Assembly: GCF_024172185.1 (NCBI RefSeq)
Contig: NZ_JAMZEC010000001.1
Span: 8,469,001 to 8,533,000 of the forward strand
Length of the DNA: 64,000 nt
Source of the DNA: Nonomuraea roseoviolacea subsp. carminata
GTDB lineage: Bacteria > Actinomycetota > Actinomycetes > Streptosporangiales > Streptosporangiaceae
Direction of reading: 5' to 3'
Under the pieces are notes generated by a model, which saw only the letters and a list, made by a program, of their open reading frames with translations, searched no databases and was not told the DNA's origin. This document shows, one piece after another, positions 25,829-34,511 of the stretch. Within the stretch, counting starts at the first letter, position 1. Every line of letters begins with the position of its first letter. The translations under genes were made by a program, and so were the position numbers.

Positions 25829-26791
25829 ATGAGCCAGGTGACTGTCGCGGCCCGGCCGCCGGAGCCCGACTTCGAGGCGATCACCGACGAGGAACTGATC
25901 GTCTACCGCGAGGCGGAGAACGGCTGGCGGGCGTCCGGCGCGGCGCGGGCGATCCTCGGGGAGCCGGACCCCGGGGCCGCGATCGAGTGGCGGGAAGTCG
26001 CGTTGCCGGGCCGCGACCTGCCGGTCCGGGTCTACCGGCCGGCCCCGGCCGATGGGGACGAAGCCGCCGCCCAGACCGACCTGCCGCTCGTGGTCCATGT
26101 CCATGGAGGCGGTTTCGTGGGCACGGCGGCGCAGTGCGACTGGACCAGCAGCCGCCTCGCCGCCCGGCTGCCCGCACTCGTCGTCTCGGTCGAACACCGC
26201 CTCGTCGCCCCGGACAGCCCGCTCGCGAACGCCGCCGACGACGGCTGGGACGCGCTCCAGCATGTGCTGCGGCACGTGGAGCAGTGGGGCGTCGACCCGG
26301 CGCGCATCGCCGTGTTCGGCGAGAGCTTCGGCGGGCTGATCAGCGCCCTGACGGCCGTCCGGGCGCGCGACGCCGGCCTGGAGCTCAGGGCGCAGGTGCT
26401 GGTCAACCCCGTGGTCGACGTGACCGACACGATGGACGGATACCCCTCCGTCGCCGAGTACGCGTACAGCCCGACCCGCGCCATGCCGCTGCTGCGGCTC
26501 CTGCGGCGGCTCGCCGTCCCGCCGGGAACCGACTCCCGCGCGTTCTCGCCGCTGTACGCGGACGACCTGAGCGGGCTCGCCCCGGCGCTCGTGGTGGTGC
26601 CCACCCAGGACGCGGTCGCCGATCACGGCCGCCGCTACGCCGAGCGGCTGCGCGAGGCGGGGACGCCCGTCCGGCTTTCCGAGTACCCGGGCGCGAGGCA
26701 CGCGTTCCTCACCCTGCCCGGCGTGGAACCCCAGGCGGAGGCCGCCCAGGCGGAGATCATCGCGTTCCTCGGCGCGGCCCTGGCGAAGTGA
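25829..26791 (+). CDS. Alpha/beta hydrolase of the hormone-sensitive-lipase (HSL) type
   Basis: A 320-residue esterase. The oxyanion motif is HVHGGGFVG, the nucleophile elbow FGESFGGLISA, and the histidine is in ARHAFLTLPG, as in HSL/acetyl-hydrolase-type enzymes. Cytoplasmic, with no signal peptide. The ATG at 25829 has an AAGGAG ribosome site, though close; an upstream in-frame ATG at 25799 would be almost leaderless after the -10 at about 25787. It is followed after 7 bp by the aldo/keto reductase gene, so the two are co-transcribed. TetR control by the divergent gene is likely. Confidence 0.87.
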   Translation: MSQVTVAARPPEPDFEAITDEELIVYREAENGWRASGAARAILGEPDPGAAIEWREVALPGRDLPVRVYRPAPADGDEAAAQTDLPLVVHVHGGGFVGTAAQCDWTSSRLAARLPALVVSVEHRLVAPDSPLANAADDGWDALQHVLRHVEQWGVDPARIAVFGESFGGLISALTAVRARDAGLELRAQVLVNPVVDVTDTMDGYPSVAEYAYSPTRAMPLLRLLRRLAVPPGTDSRAFSPLYADDLSGLAPALVVVPTQDAVADHGRRYAERLREAGTPVRLSEYPGARHAFLTLPGVEPQAEAAQAEIIAFLGAALAK

Positions 26792-26798
26792 CGGAGGA

Positions 26799-27779
26799 AT
26801 GATGCGCCCCACCTTCGGACCCGACGGCCCGGCGGTCTCCCGACTCGGCCTCGGCTGCATGAGCATGACCGGCATCTACGGCCCCGCCGACCCGCAGGAG
26901 GCCGCGGCCACGCTGCTGGAGGCCCTCGACTCGGGCGTCACCATGTTCGACACCGGTGATTTCTACGGCGACGGAGCGAACGAGGAACTCCTCGGCCGGA
27001 CCCTCGCACCGCACCGCGACCGCGTCGTGCTGGCCACCAAGACAGGGGTCCGCCGCACCGCCGAAGGGCTGGTCCCCGCCGGCTCACCCGACGACCTGCG
27101 GCGTGCCTGCGAAGCCTCGCTGCGCCGGCTGCGCACGGATCACCTCGACCTGTACTACCTCGCCCGCGTCGACCCCGCCGTCCCCGTCGAGGAGTCCGTC
27201 GGCGCCCTGGCCGACCTGGTCGCCCAGGGCAAGGTGGGCCACATCGGCTTGTCCGAAGTCTCGGCCGCCACCCTGCGCCGCGCCCACGCCGTCCACCCGG
27301 TCAGCGCCGTCCAGACCGAGTACTCGCTGTGGGAACGCCATGTCGAGGACGACATCCTGCCCACGATCCGCGATCTCGGCGCCACCCTGGTCGCCTACAG
27401 CCCGCTCGGCCGCGGCCTGCTCACCGGGGCCGTCCGCACCACCACGCGCTACGAGCCCGGCGACTTCCGCGCCACCGCTCCCCGCTACACCGGCGACGAC
27501 CTCAAGGCCAACCTGGCCGTCGTCGACGCCATCACCCACATCGCCGCCGCCAAGGGCGCGACCCCGGCCCAGATCGCCCTCGCCTGGCTGCTCACCCGCG
27601 GCAGCGACGTCATCCCCATCCCGGGCAGCTCACGCCGCCCCCACCTGCGCGACAACCTGGCCGCCCTCGACCTGCACCTGACCGCGACCGACCTCGGCGC
27701 CATCGACGCCGCCGTCCCCGACACCGGGGCGCAGGGGTCCCGATACGGTGACCACGGCATCGCCCTGATCGACCGGTGA
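26799..27779 (+). CDS. Aldo/keto reductase-like protein lacking the catalytic His
   Basis: A 326-residue (beta/alpha)8 aldo/keto reductase. Asp 51 and Tyr 56 (DTGDFYG) and Lys 81 (ATKTG) of the catalytic tetrad are present. The position normally occupied by His in the LYYLHRVDP motif is Ala (LYYLARVDP, about residue 122). NADPH-binding features near the C-terminus (PIPGSSRRPHLRDNL) are normal. Loss of the His should lower or change reductase activity. Two adjacent ATG codons follow GGAGGA; the second (26802) has slightly better spacing. Second gene of the TetR-controlled esterase operon. Confidence 0.87.
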   Translation: MMRPTFGPDGPAVSRLGLGCMSMTGIYGPADPQEAAATLLEALDSGVTMFDTGDFYGDGANEELLGRTLAPHRDRVVLATKTGVRRTAEGLVPAGSPDDLRRACEASLRRLRTDHLDLYYLARVDPAVPVEESVGALADLVAQGKVGHIGLSEVSAATLRRAHAVHPVSAVQTEYSLWERHVEDDILPTIRDLGATLVAYSPLGRGLLTGAVRTTTRYEPGDFRATAPRYTGDDLKANLAVVDAITHIAAAKGATPAQIALAWLLTRGSDVIPIPGSSRRPHLRDNLAALDLHLTATDLGAIDAAVPDTGAQGSRYGDHGIALIDR

Positions 27780-27957
27780 AGAAAGAAGCGCCCTGGTGAG
27801 CTGCGGTGCCTCAGGTGGGTGATGTTCGGGGCTGGACGGCTGTCGCGCCGGGCATGGGGCAGGCCGACGACCTGGTCGCTGTCGGCGGCGGCCTCCAGGG
27901 CAACGGTGGCTGTCGCGGACAGCCTGATCGCTGCGGCTCCGGCCGGGGCGCCGTGGG

Positions 27958-28120
27958 TCACTCCGTGGAGGGTGGGGTGACGGGCTCGCCGGGAGTTTCC
28001 GCGGCAGGTCGGAGAGTGTCCGTGGCCTGGGCGCGGTCGAGTTCTGCCGGGTCGTGCGCGCAGAAGATGTCCACCTCTCCGGTGCGCGCGAGGTCGTTCA
28101 GCCGTCGCTGTTGTTGACAC
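27958..28120 (-). pseudogene. C-terminal remnant of an MBL-fold metallohydrolase
   Basis: The last 50 or so residues (RRLNDLARTGEVDIFCAHDP, then AELDR) look like the C-terminus of lactonase-type metallo-beta-lactamase-fold hydrolases. All metal-binding parts are absent and no start codon or upstream body remains. It lies between the aldo/keto reductase and an unrelated hydrolase, and is taken as a deletion remnant. Confidence 0.45.
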
Positions 28121-28141
28121 CAGGCCGACCCGCTGCGCGCC

Positions 28142-29464
28142 TCACCTGTACTGGTGGAGGAAGGCGGAGATACCGGCGCGGGTCGGGTAGTTCGGCAGGG
28201 GCGACGGCTCGTCCTGGAGGAACGCCGTGATGACGGCGGCGGCACGCTCGCTGTTGTCGTCGAGGCCGTTCCACAGGCGGTGTCCGACCCCGGGCATGTA
28301 TTGGGTTCGCTCGATGGCGGGGTCGGCGGCGAGGATTGCGGTCTGCCATTGGCGTGTCTGTGAGGAGCATTCGGCGATCATCAGCATCGCGGGGGTCCGG
28401 GAGCGGCTCAGCTCGGGGGCGATGGAGGGCGAGTCCCTGATCGTCTGCTGGATGCGTAGGCTCGCGGCGGCGTTGAAGGAGAAGTTCTCCGCGGTGTCCT
28501 CAGTGGGGATGCGGCCGGCGTCCCGCGCGCAGTAGGCGGAGGCGGTGTCGCTGCCGAGATCGGCGGCCTTGAAGGCGTTGACGCCTTCGGCCTGCGTGAT
28601 CAGTCCGGTGTCAGGCGGCAGGAGCCCGAGTTGGATGAGGCCGAGCGCGACGGCGTACCGGGGGACGCGCGTCGCCCGCGCTCCGGCCGGGGCCAGTGCG
28701 AGGCCGCGCGCGGACGGCCGCCCCTGTCGCCCGGTGATCAGTGCGGTGGGGCCGTCCATGGGGCCGGGCTCGGCGATGATCGCCCGGTGCACACGGGCCG
28801 CGGTGGCCGGGGTGGCCAGAGCCCGGGTGAGCACGATCGCGCCCGCGGAGAATCCGAGGACGTCGGCCCGGCCCTTGCCCAGGCGGTCGATGAAGGCGGC
28901 GAGGTCGCGTACGGACCTGGAGATCGTGTACTGCTCCATGGGCAGCAGGTCGCTCCGCCCGCCGCCGGGGTGCTCGTAGGCGTACACGTCGTAGCCCTGT
29001 CCGGCCAGGAGCCGCAGGAAGCGGTGATCGAGCACGGAGATGGAGCGGACGGGTCCGCCGTGGAGGTAGACGAGCGGCGTAGGACGGCGGGGGGCGGCGG
29101 CGGGATAGTGGTAGACCGCGACCCGGCTTCCCGTGCTCAAGCTCCAGTGCTCCGTCGCGATGAAGGGCAGGTCAGGCGGGTACTGCCGGGTCGTGGGAAC
29201 GGTGGGGACGCAGACCGACGCCGTGAGCGCGGTGGCGGCGACCACCGGGACGAAGGGCCACAGCCGGCCCGGCCAGGTACGGCCCCGGCCTCGCCACAGT
29301 GCGGCGACGATGCCGACTGCCAGGGCGGTCAGCCAGGCGGCGAGCCCGAAGCGCGCGCCGTCCGTCAGAACGACTAGGGCGAGGAACAGCCCGGCCAGCC
29401 CCGCGACGGCGAGCAGGGCCAGGATCAGACGGCCGAGGAGGCGGAGGGGAACGGGGAGAGACAT
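28142..29464 (-). CDS. Membrane-anchored alpha/beta hydrolase
   Basis: A 440-residue protein. Residues 1-120 contain three or four hydrophobic helices, followed by an alpha/beta hydrolase domain with YLHGGPVRS, EHPGGGRSD, the nucleophile elbow LGFSAGAIVL and the histidine in PGVGHRLWNG. The active site is probably on the outer face of the membrane, by topology inference. ATG 29464 begins just inside the GTTTCCAAACG operator. Divergent from a TetR-WHG regulator gene that should control it. Confidence 0.83.
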   Translation of the reverse strand: MSLPVPLRLLGRLILALLAVAGLAGLFLALVVLTDGARFGLAAWLTALAVGIVAALWRGRGRTWPGRLWPFVPVVAATALTASVCVPTVPTTRQYPPDLPFIATEHWSLSTGSRVAVYHYPAAAPRRPTPLVYLHGGPVRSISVLDHRFLRLLAGQGYDVYAYEHPGGGRSDLLPMEQYTISRSVRDLAAFIDRLGKGRADVLGFSAGAIVLTRALATPATAARVHRAIIAEPGPMDGPTALITGRQGRPSARGLALAPAGARATRVPRYAVALGLIQLGLLPPDTGLITQAEGVNAFKAADLGSDTASAYCARDAGRIPTEDTAENFSFNAAASLRIQQTIRDSPSIAPELSRSRTPAMLMIAECSSQTRQWQTAILAADPAIERTQYMPGVGHRLWNGLDDNSERAAAVITAFLQDEPSPLPNYPTRAGISAFLHQYR

Positions 29465-29468
29465 ATAA

Positions 29469-29504
29469 GTTTCCAAACGCTGTTTCAAAACGACGTTTGG
29501 AAAC
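29469..29504. promoter_or_regulatory. TetR operator GTTTCCAAACG-N14-CGTTTGGAAAC
   Basis: Perfect 11-bp arms with a third GTTTCAAAAC-like half site between them, placed between a divergent hydrolase/TetR pair. It is very AT-rich for this genome. Probably the binding site of the TetR encoded at 29532. Confidence 0.7.
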
Positions 29505-29531
29505 GCTACCAGCTCGGCTAGGCTGGTCGTC

Positions 29532-30107
29532 GTGGGAAGGCCGAGAATCAACGACGACTCCGTGAAGGACCGCCTCATCGAGTCCGCGACCGAGATGTTC
29601 GCCACGCACCCACGAGAGTCGATCACCATCCGCGCCCTGGCCGCCGCCGCCGGGACCGCGACCGCCGCGGTCTACTCGCTGTTCGGCGGCAAGGACGGGC
29701 TGATCGCCGAAGTACGCAACAGGGCGGTCGCCGGGCTGTCCCAGGAACTGTCGGCGGCGCCGACCTCCGACGACCCCCTCGCCGACCTCTATGCGCTTGC
29801 AGTCGCGTACCGGCGATGGGGACGTGAGCACCGCCACCTCTACACGGTGTTGTTCGGCGGCGTGCAGAGCTTCGACCCGTCCGGCGAAGTGGGCACCGCA
29901 GATCCCGTCAGGCCGCTCATCGAGGCGATAGATCGCGCTCGGTCGGCCTCCGCGCTCTCGGGTGACGCGACCTCCATCGCGCTCTCCCTCTGGGTGACCC
30001 TGCACGGTCTGGTGACTCTTGAACTGGCCGGGGCCCTCGACACCACCACGGCCGAGACCACGCTCCGCTCGGCGATCCCCGCCGCGCTGCGCGGCTGGGC
30101 GGCCTGA
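29532..30107 (+). CDS. TetR-family regulator with WHG domain
   Basis: A 191-residue TetR protein. HTH segment: IRALAAAAGTATAAVYSLFGGKDGLI. The C-terminus has the LWVTLHGLVTLELAG signature of the TetR-WHG group. GTG 29532. Divergent from the membrane-anchored hydrolase. Likely represses itself and that gene through 29469-29504. Confidence 0.88.
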   Translation: MGRPRINDDSVKDRLIESATEMFATHPRESITIRALAAAAGTATAAVYSLFGGKDGLIAEVRNRAVAGLSQELSAAPTSDDPLADLYALAVAYRRWGREHRHLYTVLFGGVQSFDPSGEVGTADPVRPLIEAIDRARSASALSGDATSIALSLWVTLHGLVTLELAGALDTTTAETTLRSAIPAALRGWAA

Positions 30108-30116
30108 CTTCGTCGC

Positions 30117-30356
30117 GTGCCCTTGCCGTCCGTGCATCACCAGCACCATCTCGGCACCTCATCCCGGCCTGATCGGTCTAGCATCCAGACCGCCGAGCGC
30201 CACGCACAGCAGGCCGAACAGGCCGCCCAGCGGGCGCGTACCGGCGCCGAGCGGCAGGTGGCCGCGCTGACCAGCGCCTACGAGGGCCAGATCGCCGCGA
30301 TCGAGGCTCACGCTGCAGCCTCAACGTCACGAGCCCAACCGGGCTGTGCAAGGTGA
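30117..30356 (+). pseudogene. Coiled-coil fragment, probable remnant
   Basis: Only about 45 residues look real (TAERHAQQAEQAAQRARTGA, then YEGQIAAIEAHAAAS), similar in style to the coiled-coil proteins found near transposons and the protein at 23463. The front part is unlike protein sequence and the end runs into the kinase region. I read it as a remnant; it could also be chance coding in GC-rich DNA. Confidence 0.3.
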
Positions 30357-30360
30357 ACGG

Positions 30361-31520
30361 TCAGGCGGCGGTGGGGGCGTCGGCCAGGTCGGCGGCCTGC
30401 GCCTGGGGGAATTCGGCGGTGAGGGTGAACCGGTCATGGCCGTCGTGGACGAGGAGGCGGCCGCCGGCTTCCTCGGCTCGTGAGCGCAGATTCGTCAGGC
30501 CGGTGCCGGTGCGTTCGTCGCTGGTGGGGCGGACGCCGTCGTTGGTGATGCGCAGCCGGTAGGTGCCGCCGTCGCGAGTGGCCTCGATGGTGCAGAGGCG
30601 GGCGTGGGAGTGCCGGACGATGTTGGTGACGGCTTCGCGCAGCACGATTGCCAGGACGCCGCCGAGGCCGCGTGGGACGGGCGTGGCGAGGTCGACGCGG
30701 GCCTGGATCCCGGCGGCGGCGAGCATCGAGCGGGCCGTGGTCGCCTCCTCCTCCAGGTGCAGGTCGGCCCGTTCCAGGGTGATCGACCGCAGTGACGCCA
30801 AGGCGTGCTCGGCGAGTCCGGTCAGCTCGGTGAGCTGCGCGCGGCTGGCGTCGGAGTCGGTGGCCATCACGCGTGCGGCCAGTTCGCCCTTCAGAACGAG
30901 TGCCGACAGCTGGAAGCCGAGCAGATCGTGCACGTCTCTGGCGATGCGCAGCCGCTCTTTCACCACCGCCAGCCGGCTCAGCTCGCGGCGTGCCTCATCC
31001 AGGCGCGCCAGCATGACGGGCAGCGCGCACAGCGCGTAGACCGGGATCAGGAACGCGGTCGTGGCATGAAGGCGTTCACCTGGCCGCTCAGCGGCGCCCG
31101 CCACCAGGTGATCTCGACTGCGCCGATGATGAGGAGCACCGTGGTGACCCATGACCGGGCCGGCCGCAGCTGGTACAGCATGACGCCTCCGACCAGCGTG
31201 GCGTATGACGGCGGGACGGCCGGGCCGACGATGATCAATGCCAGAAGCAGCAGGACGATCTGCAGGGGAACGGTCACCTGCCACGCCTGCGGCGGCGCCC
31301 CGCCCGGACGTGGGTAGACGTGCCGGAGCTGGAGGAGGGAGATCGGCGGGAGGAGCACGGCCGCGGCCAGGATCTGCGCGGGTGTTGTGGATCCCGCACC
31401 GGTCTCCGGGCTCGGCGCCAAGTTCAGGGCGGCCGAGGCGAGGTGGTCGGTCTCGATCAGCAGCAGCACGGCGAAGGCCAACCAGGGCGCCGCGCCGACC
31501 GGGCCGGGTGAGCGTGCCAT
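30361..31520 (-). pseudogene. DesK/NarX-type sensor histidine kinase with frameshift
   Basis: The N-terminus (from ATG 31520) has four to five membrane helices (LAFAVLLLIETDHLASAAL, QIVLLLLALIIVGPAV). Near 31066 the frame changes: VNAFM stops being followed by family sequence and TTAFLIPVYALCALPVML continues in another frame. The rest is a full HisKA_3 and HATPase module with RIARDVHDLLGFQLS as phosphoacceptor box, NIVRHSHA as N-box and TGLTNLRSRAEEAGG as G-box. A one-base loss would explain the shift. No response regulator gene is adjacent. If the frameshift is an assembly error, this is a normal kinase. Confidence 0.8.
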
Positions 31521-32601
31521 GCCGCGTCTCTTCCCGGCCGGGATCCACGCCTCCACCTCCGAGTGGACCTCCAGGTGCCCGCCGAGGTCGCCGATCTGCA
31601 CGGCCGTCTCTCGTAGCGCGTGGGCCAGTGCGTCGCTCCACTCGTGACCGGACACGTCGGGCGGCGTCCCGGCGAAGGTCACCCGCAGGCGCGCCGACCC
31701 GTCGAGGTGGATCCGGCACTGCTCGGGGGCGCCGCGCCGCAGGACGCTGAACGGCCGCCAGCGCCGCGTCGGCCGCGGCCGGGAGCGTGACCGGGGCGGC
31801 GCGGACCGTGACCCGGGTTCCGGCCGCGTGCAGGACCGTCCGCGCCGCCTCGATCTCCGCCGCCAGCGACCGGTCCCGGTAGTCGTCGGCGACCGAGCGG
31901 ACCTCGCTCAGCGCCGCACGCGCGGTGCGGATGGCGCCGGCGAGGCGGGCCGGGTCCAGGTCCGTGGCGGTCCGGCGCAGCGCGACCAGGACCTGGGTGA
32001 GGCGGCCGCCCAGGGCGGCGCCCAGGCCGCGGGCGATCCGCAGCCGTTCCCTGGCGACTTCCAGTTCGGCCGCCTCGGCGCGGGTGCGCTGGAGGTCCTG
32101 GGCCAGCTGCGCCAGCCGTGCCACAGCGAAGAAGGCGAGCCCCATGGTGCTGGTCGAGAGGAGCATCCACCCCGTCTCCTCCCTGGCCAGGCCGAGCACC
32201 GCCTTGACCAGGGCCTCACCCAGCGCCACGCATCCTGCAAGGACCCAGGACGTTCGGCTGGTGAAGACCAGCAGCACCGAGGCCGTGGGCAGGGCGGCGT
32301 ACGGACCCCACGGGGCACCGAGCACGAGGGTGAGACCGTAGGCGATCACGACCTGGACCAGGACGGCGCACAGGCATGCCCATCGGGGCAGGCGGCGCAG
32401 CACGATCGCGAACTGCAGACCGCCTGCCAGGGCGAGCGCGACCGATCCCAGCACCAGCTCACCGGGATGCGGCCGCGAGGTGACCGGAGCACCCGGCGCC
32501 AGGGCGAAGACCAGCTGCAGGGCCTTGTAGGCGCACCACAGACCGACGGTAACGAGGAGCAGCGCCGTGAAACGCCGCGGTGGCATGAAGTCGCGGGCCA
32601 C
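31521..32601 (-). pseudogene. Degenerate histidine-kinase-like membrane protein with frameshift
   Basis: From GTG 32601 (GGAGGGGGGG upstream) come about six membrane helices and a linker helix, then LRIARGLGAALGGRLTQVL where the canonical partner has RIARDVHDLLG. The phosphoacceptor histidine is therefore missing. Near 31756 the frame shifts: DAALAAVQ is continued by VLRRGAPEQCRIHLDGSARL in another frame, and the C-terminus (ALAHALRETAVQIGDLGGHL) runs into the next gene without a stop. Actinomycetes often carry such kinase-like partners without ATP-binding domain. It may be a sensor subunit of the kinase at 30361. Confidence 0.7.
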
Positions 32602-32904
32602 GCCGACCCCCCCTCCGAGAACCGCCCGAAACTCGCATTATGCAGATCCCATAAGCCTCATGCGCAGTCTGCGCCTCTCGCCATGCGAGCACGTGTCAAG
32701 CGCGTGCTATCCGAGGCGAGCTGGACGCTTCGAGGAGCGAGGTAGAGGATTCCCATCCCCAGGGGTGTGCTCATTCCCGCGATGAGTCCGATCACGGACA
32801 TTCGGTTCATTGGGGCTGGTGCGGGTCACCGACGTCCAGTTGTCGCTGGTCAAGATGTGCTGGGGCGGGGCGGGCGCGGTGGCGCTCATGTTTCAGAAGG
32901 TGTT
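32602..32904. other. Intergenic stretch upstream of the kinase pair
   Basis: This holds the kinase operon promoter region on the minus strand and the 3' side of the XRE gene. A short minus-strand reading frame (32707-32889) lacks a ribosome site and family resemblance, so no gene is called. No strong hairpin is seen. Confidence 0.45.
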
Positions 32905-33480
32905 TCAGCTCATGATGGGGGAGGCGATGACGACGGTGACGTCGGCCGGCTCAGGGCCGGTGCGGTAGAGGTGTGGGGCGTCTCCGGCGAAGGCGAGCAG
33001 GTCGCCGGGGTGCAGATCGGCGGGGGCGTCGGCGGGTCCGGCGGTGAGGCGGCCGGAGGAGACGAGCAAGTGCTCGATGGTGCCGGTGGCGTGCGGAACC
33101 CCGTCCAGGTGCGTGCCGGGAGGCATCCGCAGCCGCCAGATCTCCAAACTGTTGCCGCTGCTGATCCGGCGCAGCAGCTCTCGTCCCACTTCGCCGTCGG
33201 CCAGGTCGGTGCCGGGCACGTGCACCGGTCCCGGGTCGATGTCGCGGGCCAGCAGGTCGGTCAGCGGGATGCGCAGGGCGATCGCGAGGGCGTCGAGGGT
33301 CTCGATGGTCGGGTTGCCCCGCCCGGCCTCCAACTGCGACAGGGTCGCCTTGCTCAGGCCCGCCCGGCGGGCCAGTTCGGCACTGCTCATGCCGCGTTGC
33401 TCGCGGCGCTGGCGGATCTGCGCCCCGACCGCGATCGCGGTGCTGCTGGCGGGCCTGCGCTCGCCTGGCGCGGGAGTCAT
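32905..33480 (-). CDS. XRE-family regulator with C-terminal cupin domain
   Basis: A 191-residue protein. Residues 20-75 form an XRE helix-turn-helix (IRQRREQRGMSSAELARRAG, then SKATLSQLEAGRGNPT). Residues 105-188 form a cupin sensor (EHLLVSSGRLTAGP, LHPGDLLAFAGDAPHLYR). Such proteins regulate amino-acid or polyamine metabolism. The ATG at 33480 overlaps the TGA of the alanyl-tRNA editing gene (ATGA), so translation is coupled. The -10 TATAAT near 34207-34212 drives the two-gene operon. Confidence 0.9.
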   Translation of the reverse strand: MTPAPGERRPASSTAIAVGAQIRQRREQRGMSSAELARRAGLSKATLSQLEAGRGNPTIETLDALAIALRIPLTDLLARDIDPGPVHVPGTDLADGEVGRELLRRISSGNSLEIWRLRMPPGTHLDGVPHATGTIEHLLVSSGRLTAGPADAPADLHPGDLLAFAGDAPHLYRTGPEPADVTVVIASPIMS

Positions 33481-34169
33481 GACCGCTCCCGGTGGGCGGC
33501 ACTGTAGGAAACACGGATCCGGCCCTTCTTGACCTTCAGCGTCGCCAGCACGACGTCGGTGAGATCGCCGAGGCTGCGCACGTGGGTTCCTCCGCACGGA
33601 GCCGAGTGCAGATCGGCCAGGTGCACGATACGCCGCCCCTCGGTGTCGTTGTCCCAGGTCACGGGCAGGTCCTGAGCGATGGCCTTGGCGGCCTCGGCCC
33701 GTATCGCCTCGGTGGCCTCCTCCCGGCCCTGCGGGGTGACCAGGCGTGCGTCGGACTGCGGCGCGGTGAACTCGATCCGGGCCTGGCCGGGGAAGTGGTT
33801 GTTCGCGGCCAGCAACCAGCCCTGCGCCCGCCCGGCCGCCTCGATCAGATGACCGGCCGTATGCAGTGCGGCATGCGCGAGACGCCTCGGAAGGTCGATG
33901 CGGACCTCGACCGGCTGCCCGAGCGAGAAGACCGGCAGCGTGGCCTCCCCGGAGGCCACGGCCACGACCAGGGCGGAGTCATGGTCCCGCACGGGGGTGA
34001 TCTCGTGGCCGTCCACCCACCCGCGGTCGGCGGGCTGCCCTCCGCCCTGCGGATGGAACAGACAGTGCTCGACCGCCACCCACGGCGCGCCGTCGCGCTC
34101 GCCTAGGGCGATCACCTGGGTATGGGCCTGCTCCTCGTACGTGTCCGCGTGGTAGGCGGGGATCTGCAT
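33477..34169 (-). CDS. alaX: Alanyl-tRNA editing protein AlaX
   Basis: A 230-residue free-standing editing domain related to the alanyl-tRNA synthetase C-terminal half. Zinc ligands are seen in HTAGH (103-107) and in the later PCGGTHV motif, and the N-terminal FHPQGGGQPADRG segment is typical. AlaX hydrolyses Ser- or Gly-mischarged tRNA-Ala in the cytoplasm. It is the first gene of an operon with an XRE-cupin regulator (4-bp overlap). A canonical TATAAT box and an ATGAAC/GTTCAT dyad precede it. Confidence 0.92.
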   Translation of the reverse strand: MQIPAYHADTYEEQAHTQVIALGERDGAPWVAVEHCLFHPQGGGQPADRGWVDGHEITPVRDHDSALVVAVASGEATLPVFSLGQPVEVRIDLPRRLAHAALHTAGHLIEAAGRAQGWLLAANNHFPGQARIEFTAPQSDARLVTPQGREEATEAIRAEAAKAIAQDLPVTWDNDTEGRRIVHLADLHSAPCGGTHVRSLGDLTDVVLATLKVKKGRIRVSYSAAHRERS

Positions 34170-34191
34170 GACACCCTCACTAGGAAGCTTG

Positions 34192-34213
34192 ATGAACTAT
34201 ACGTTCATTATAG
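34192..34213 (-). promoter_or_regulatory. Promoter with TATAAT box and ATGAAC-N5-GTTCAT dyad
   Basis: On the minus strand TATAAT (complement of 34207-34212) is placed about 38 bp before the AlaX ATG. The dyad at 34192-34208 overlaps the transcription start and is a candidate site for the XRE regulator made by the same operon. No good -35 is evident. Confidence 0.6.
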
Positions 34214-34214
34214 C

Positions 34215-34420
34215 GAACGAGGGCTGTCTGCCGCTGAAGCACGTCGCTCGGGTGGCGTCAGATGGAGGGTCCAGTTGCGAACCTGCGCACGGTGTGGGTG
34301 ATGTAGGCAAGATGGTGGCCAGGTCGTCCAGACCGACGGTCCTGCCTTCGGCGGCGGTGTCGTTGGCAGCGTCGGTGAGGTGGCCGAGGCGTGGGCGCGG
34401 TGGGTGTTGGGGTCGGCGGT
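34215..34420 (-). pseudogene. C-terminal remnant of a Tn3-like transposase
   Basis: Across two frame changes the minus strand reads DAANDTAAEGRTVGLDDLAT, then AYITHTVRRF and WTLHLTPP, which resembles the tail of some actinobacterial Tn3-family transposases (DLATxSPYITHTxRRFGxWxLxLTPP). The frames are broken and no other part of the element remains. It is distinct from the relic at 1240-4105. Identification is from memory of the family tail, so moderate confidence only. Confidence 0.38.
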
Positions 34421-34511
34421 CTGCGGGGTGGCGTGAGGGCATCGATGATGGTGGTGGCATATCTGCGGGTTGATCAGCTTCCGCGCCGTCTTCGAGCCGG
34501 TCGCCTGACCG

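Noticed and set aside
26799..27779. Calling the aldo/keto reductase a pseudogene
   Set aside because: Only one catalytic residue is changed; the frame, length and ribosome site are intact.
32707..32889. Short minus-strand frame after the XRE gene
   Set aside because: No ribosome site and no recognisable motif; could be chance.
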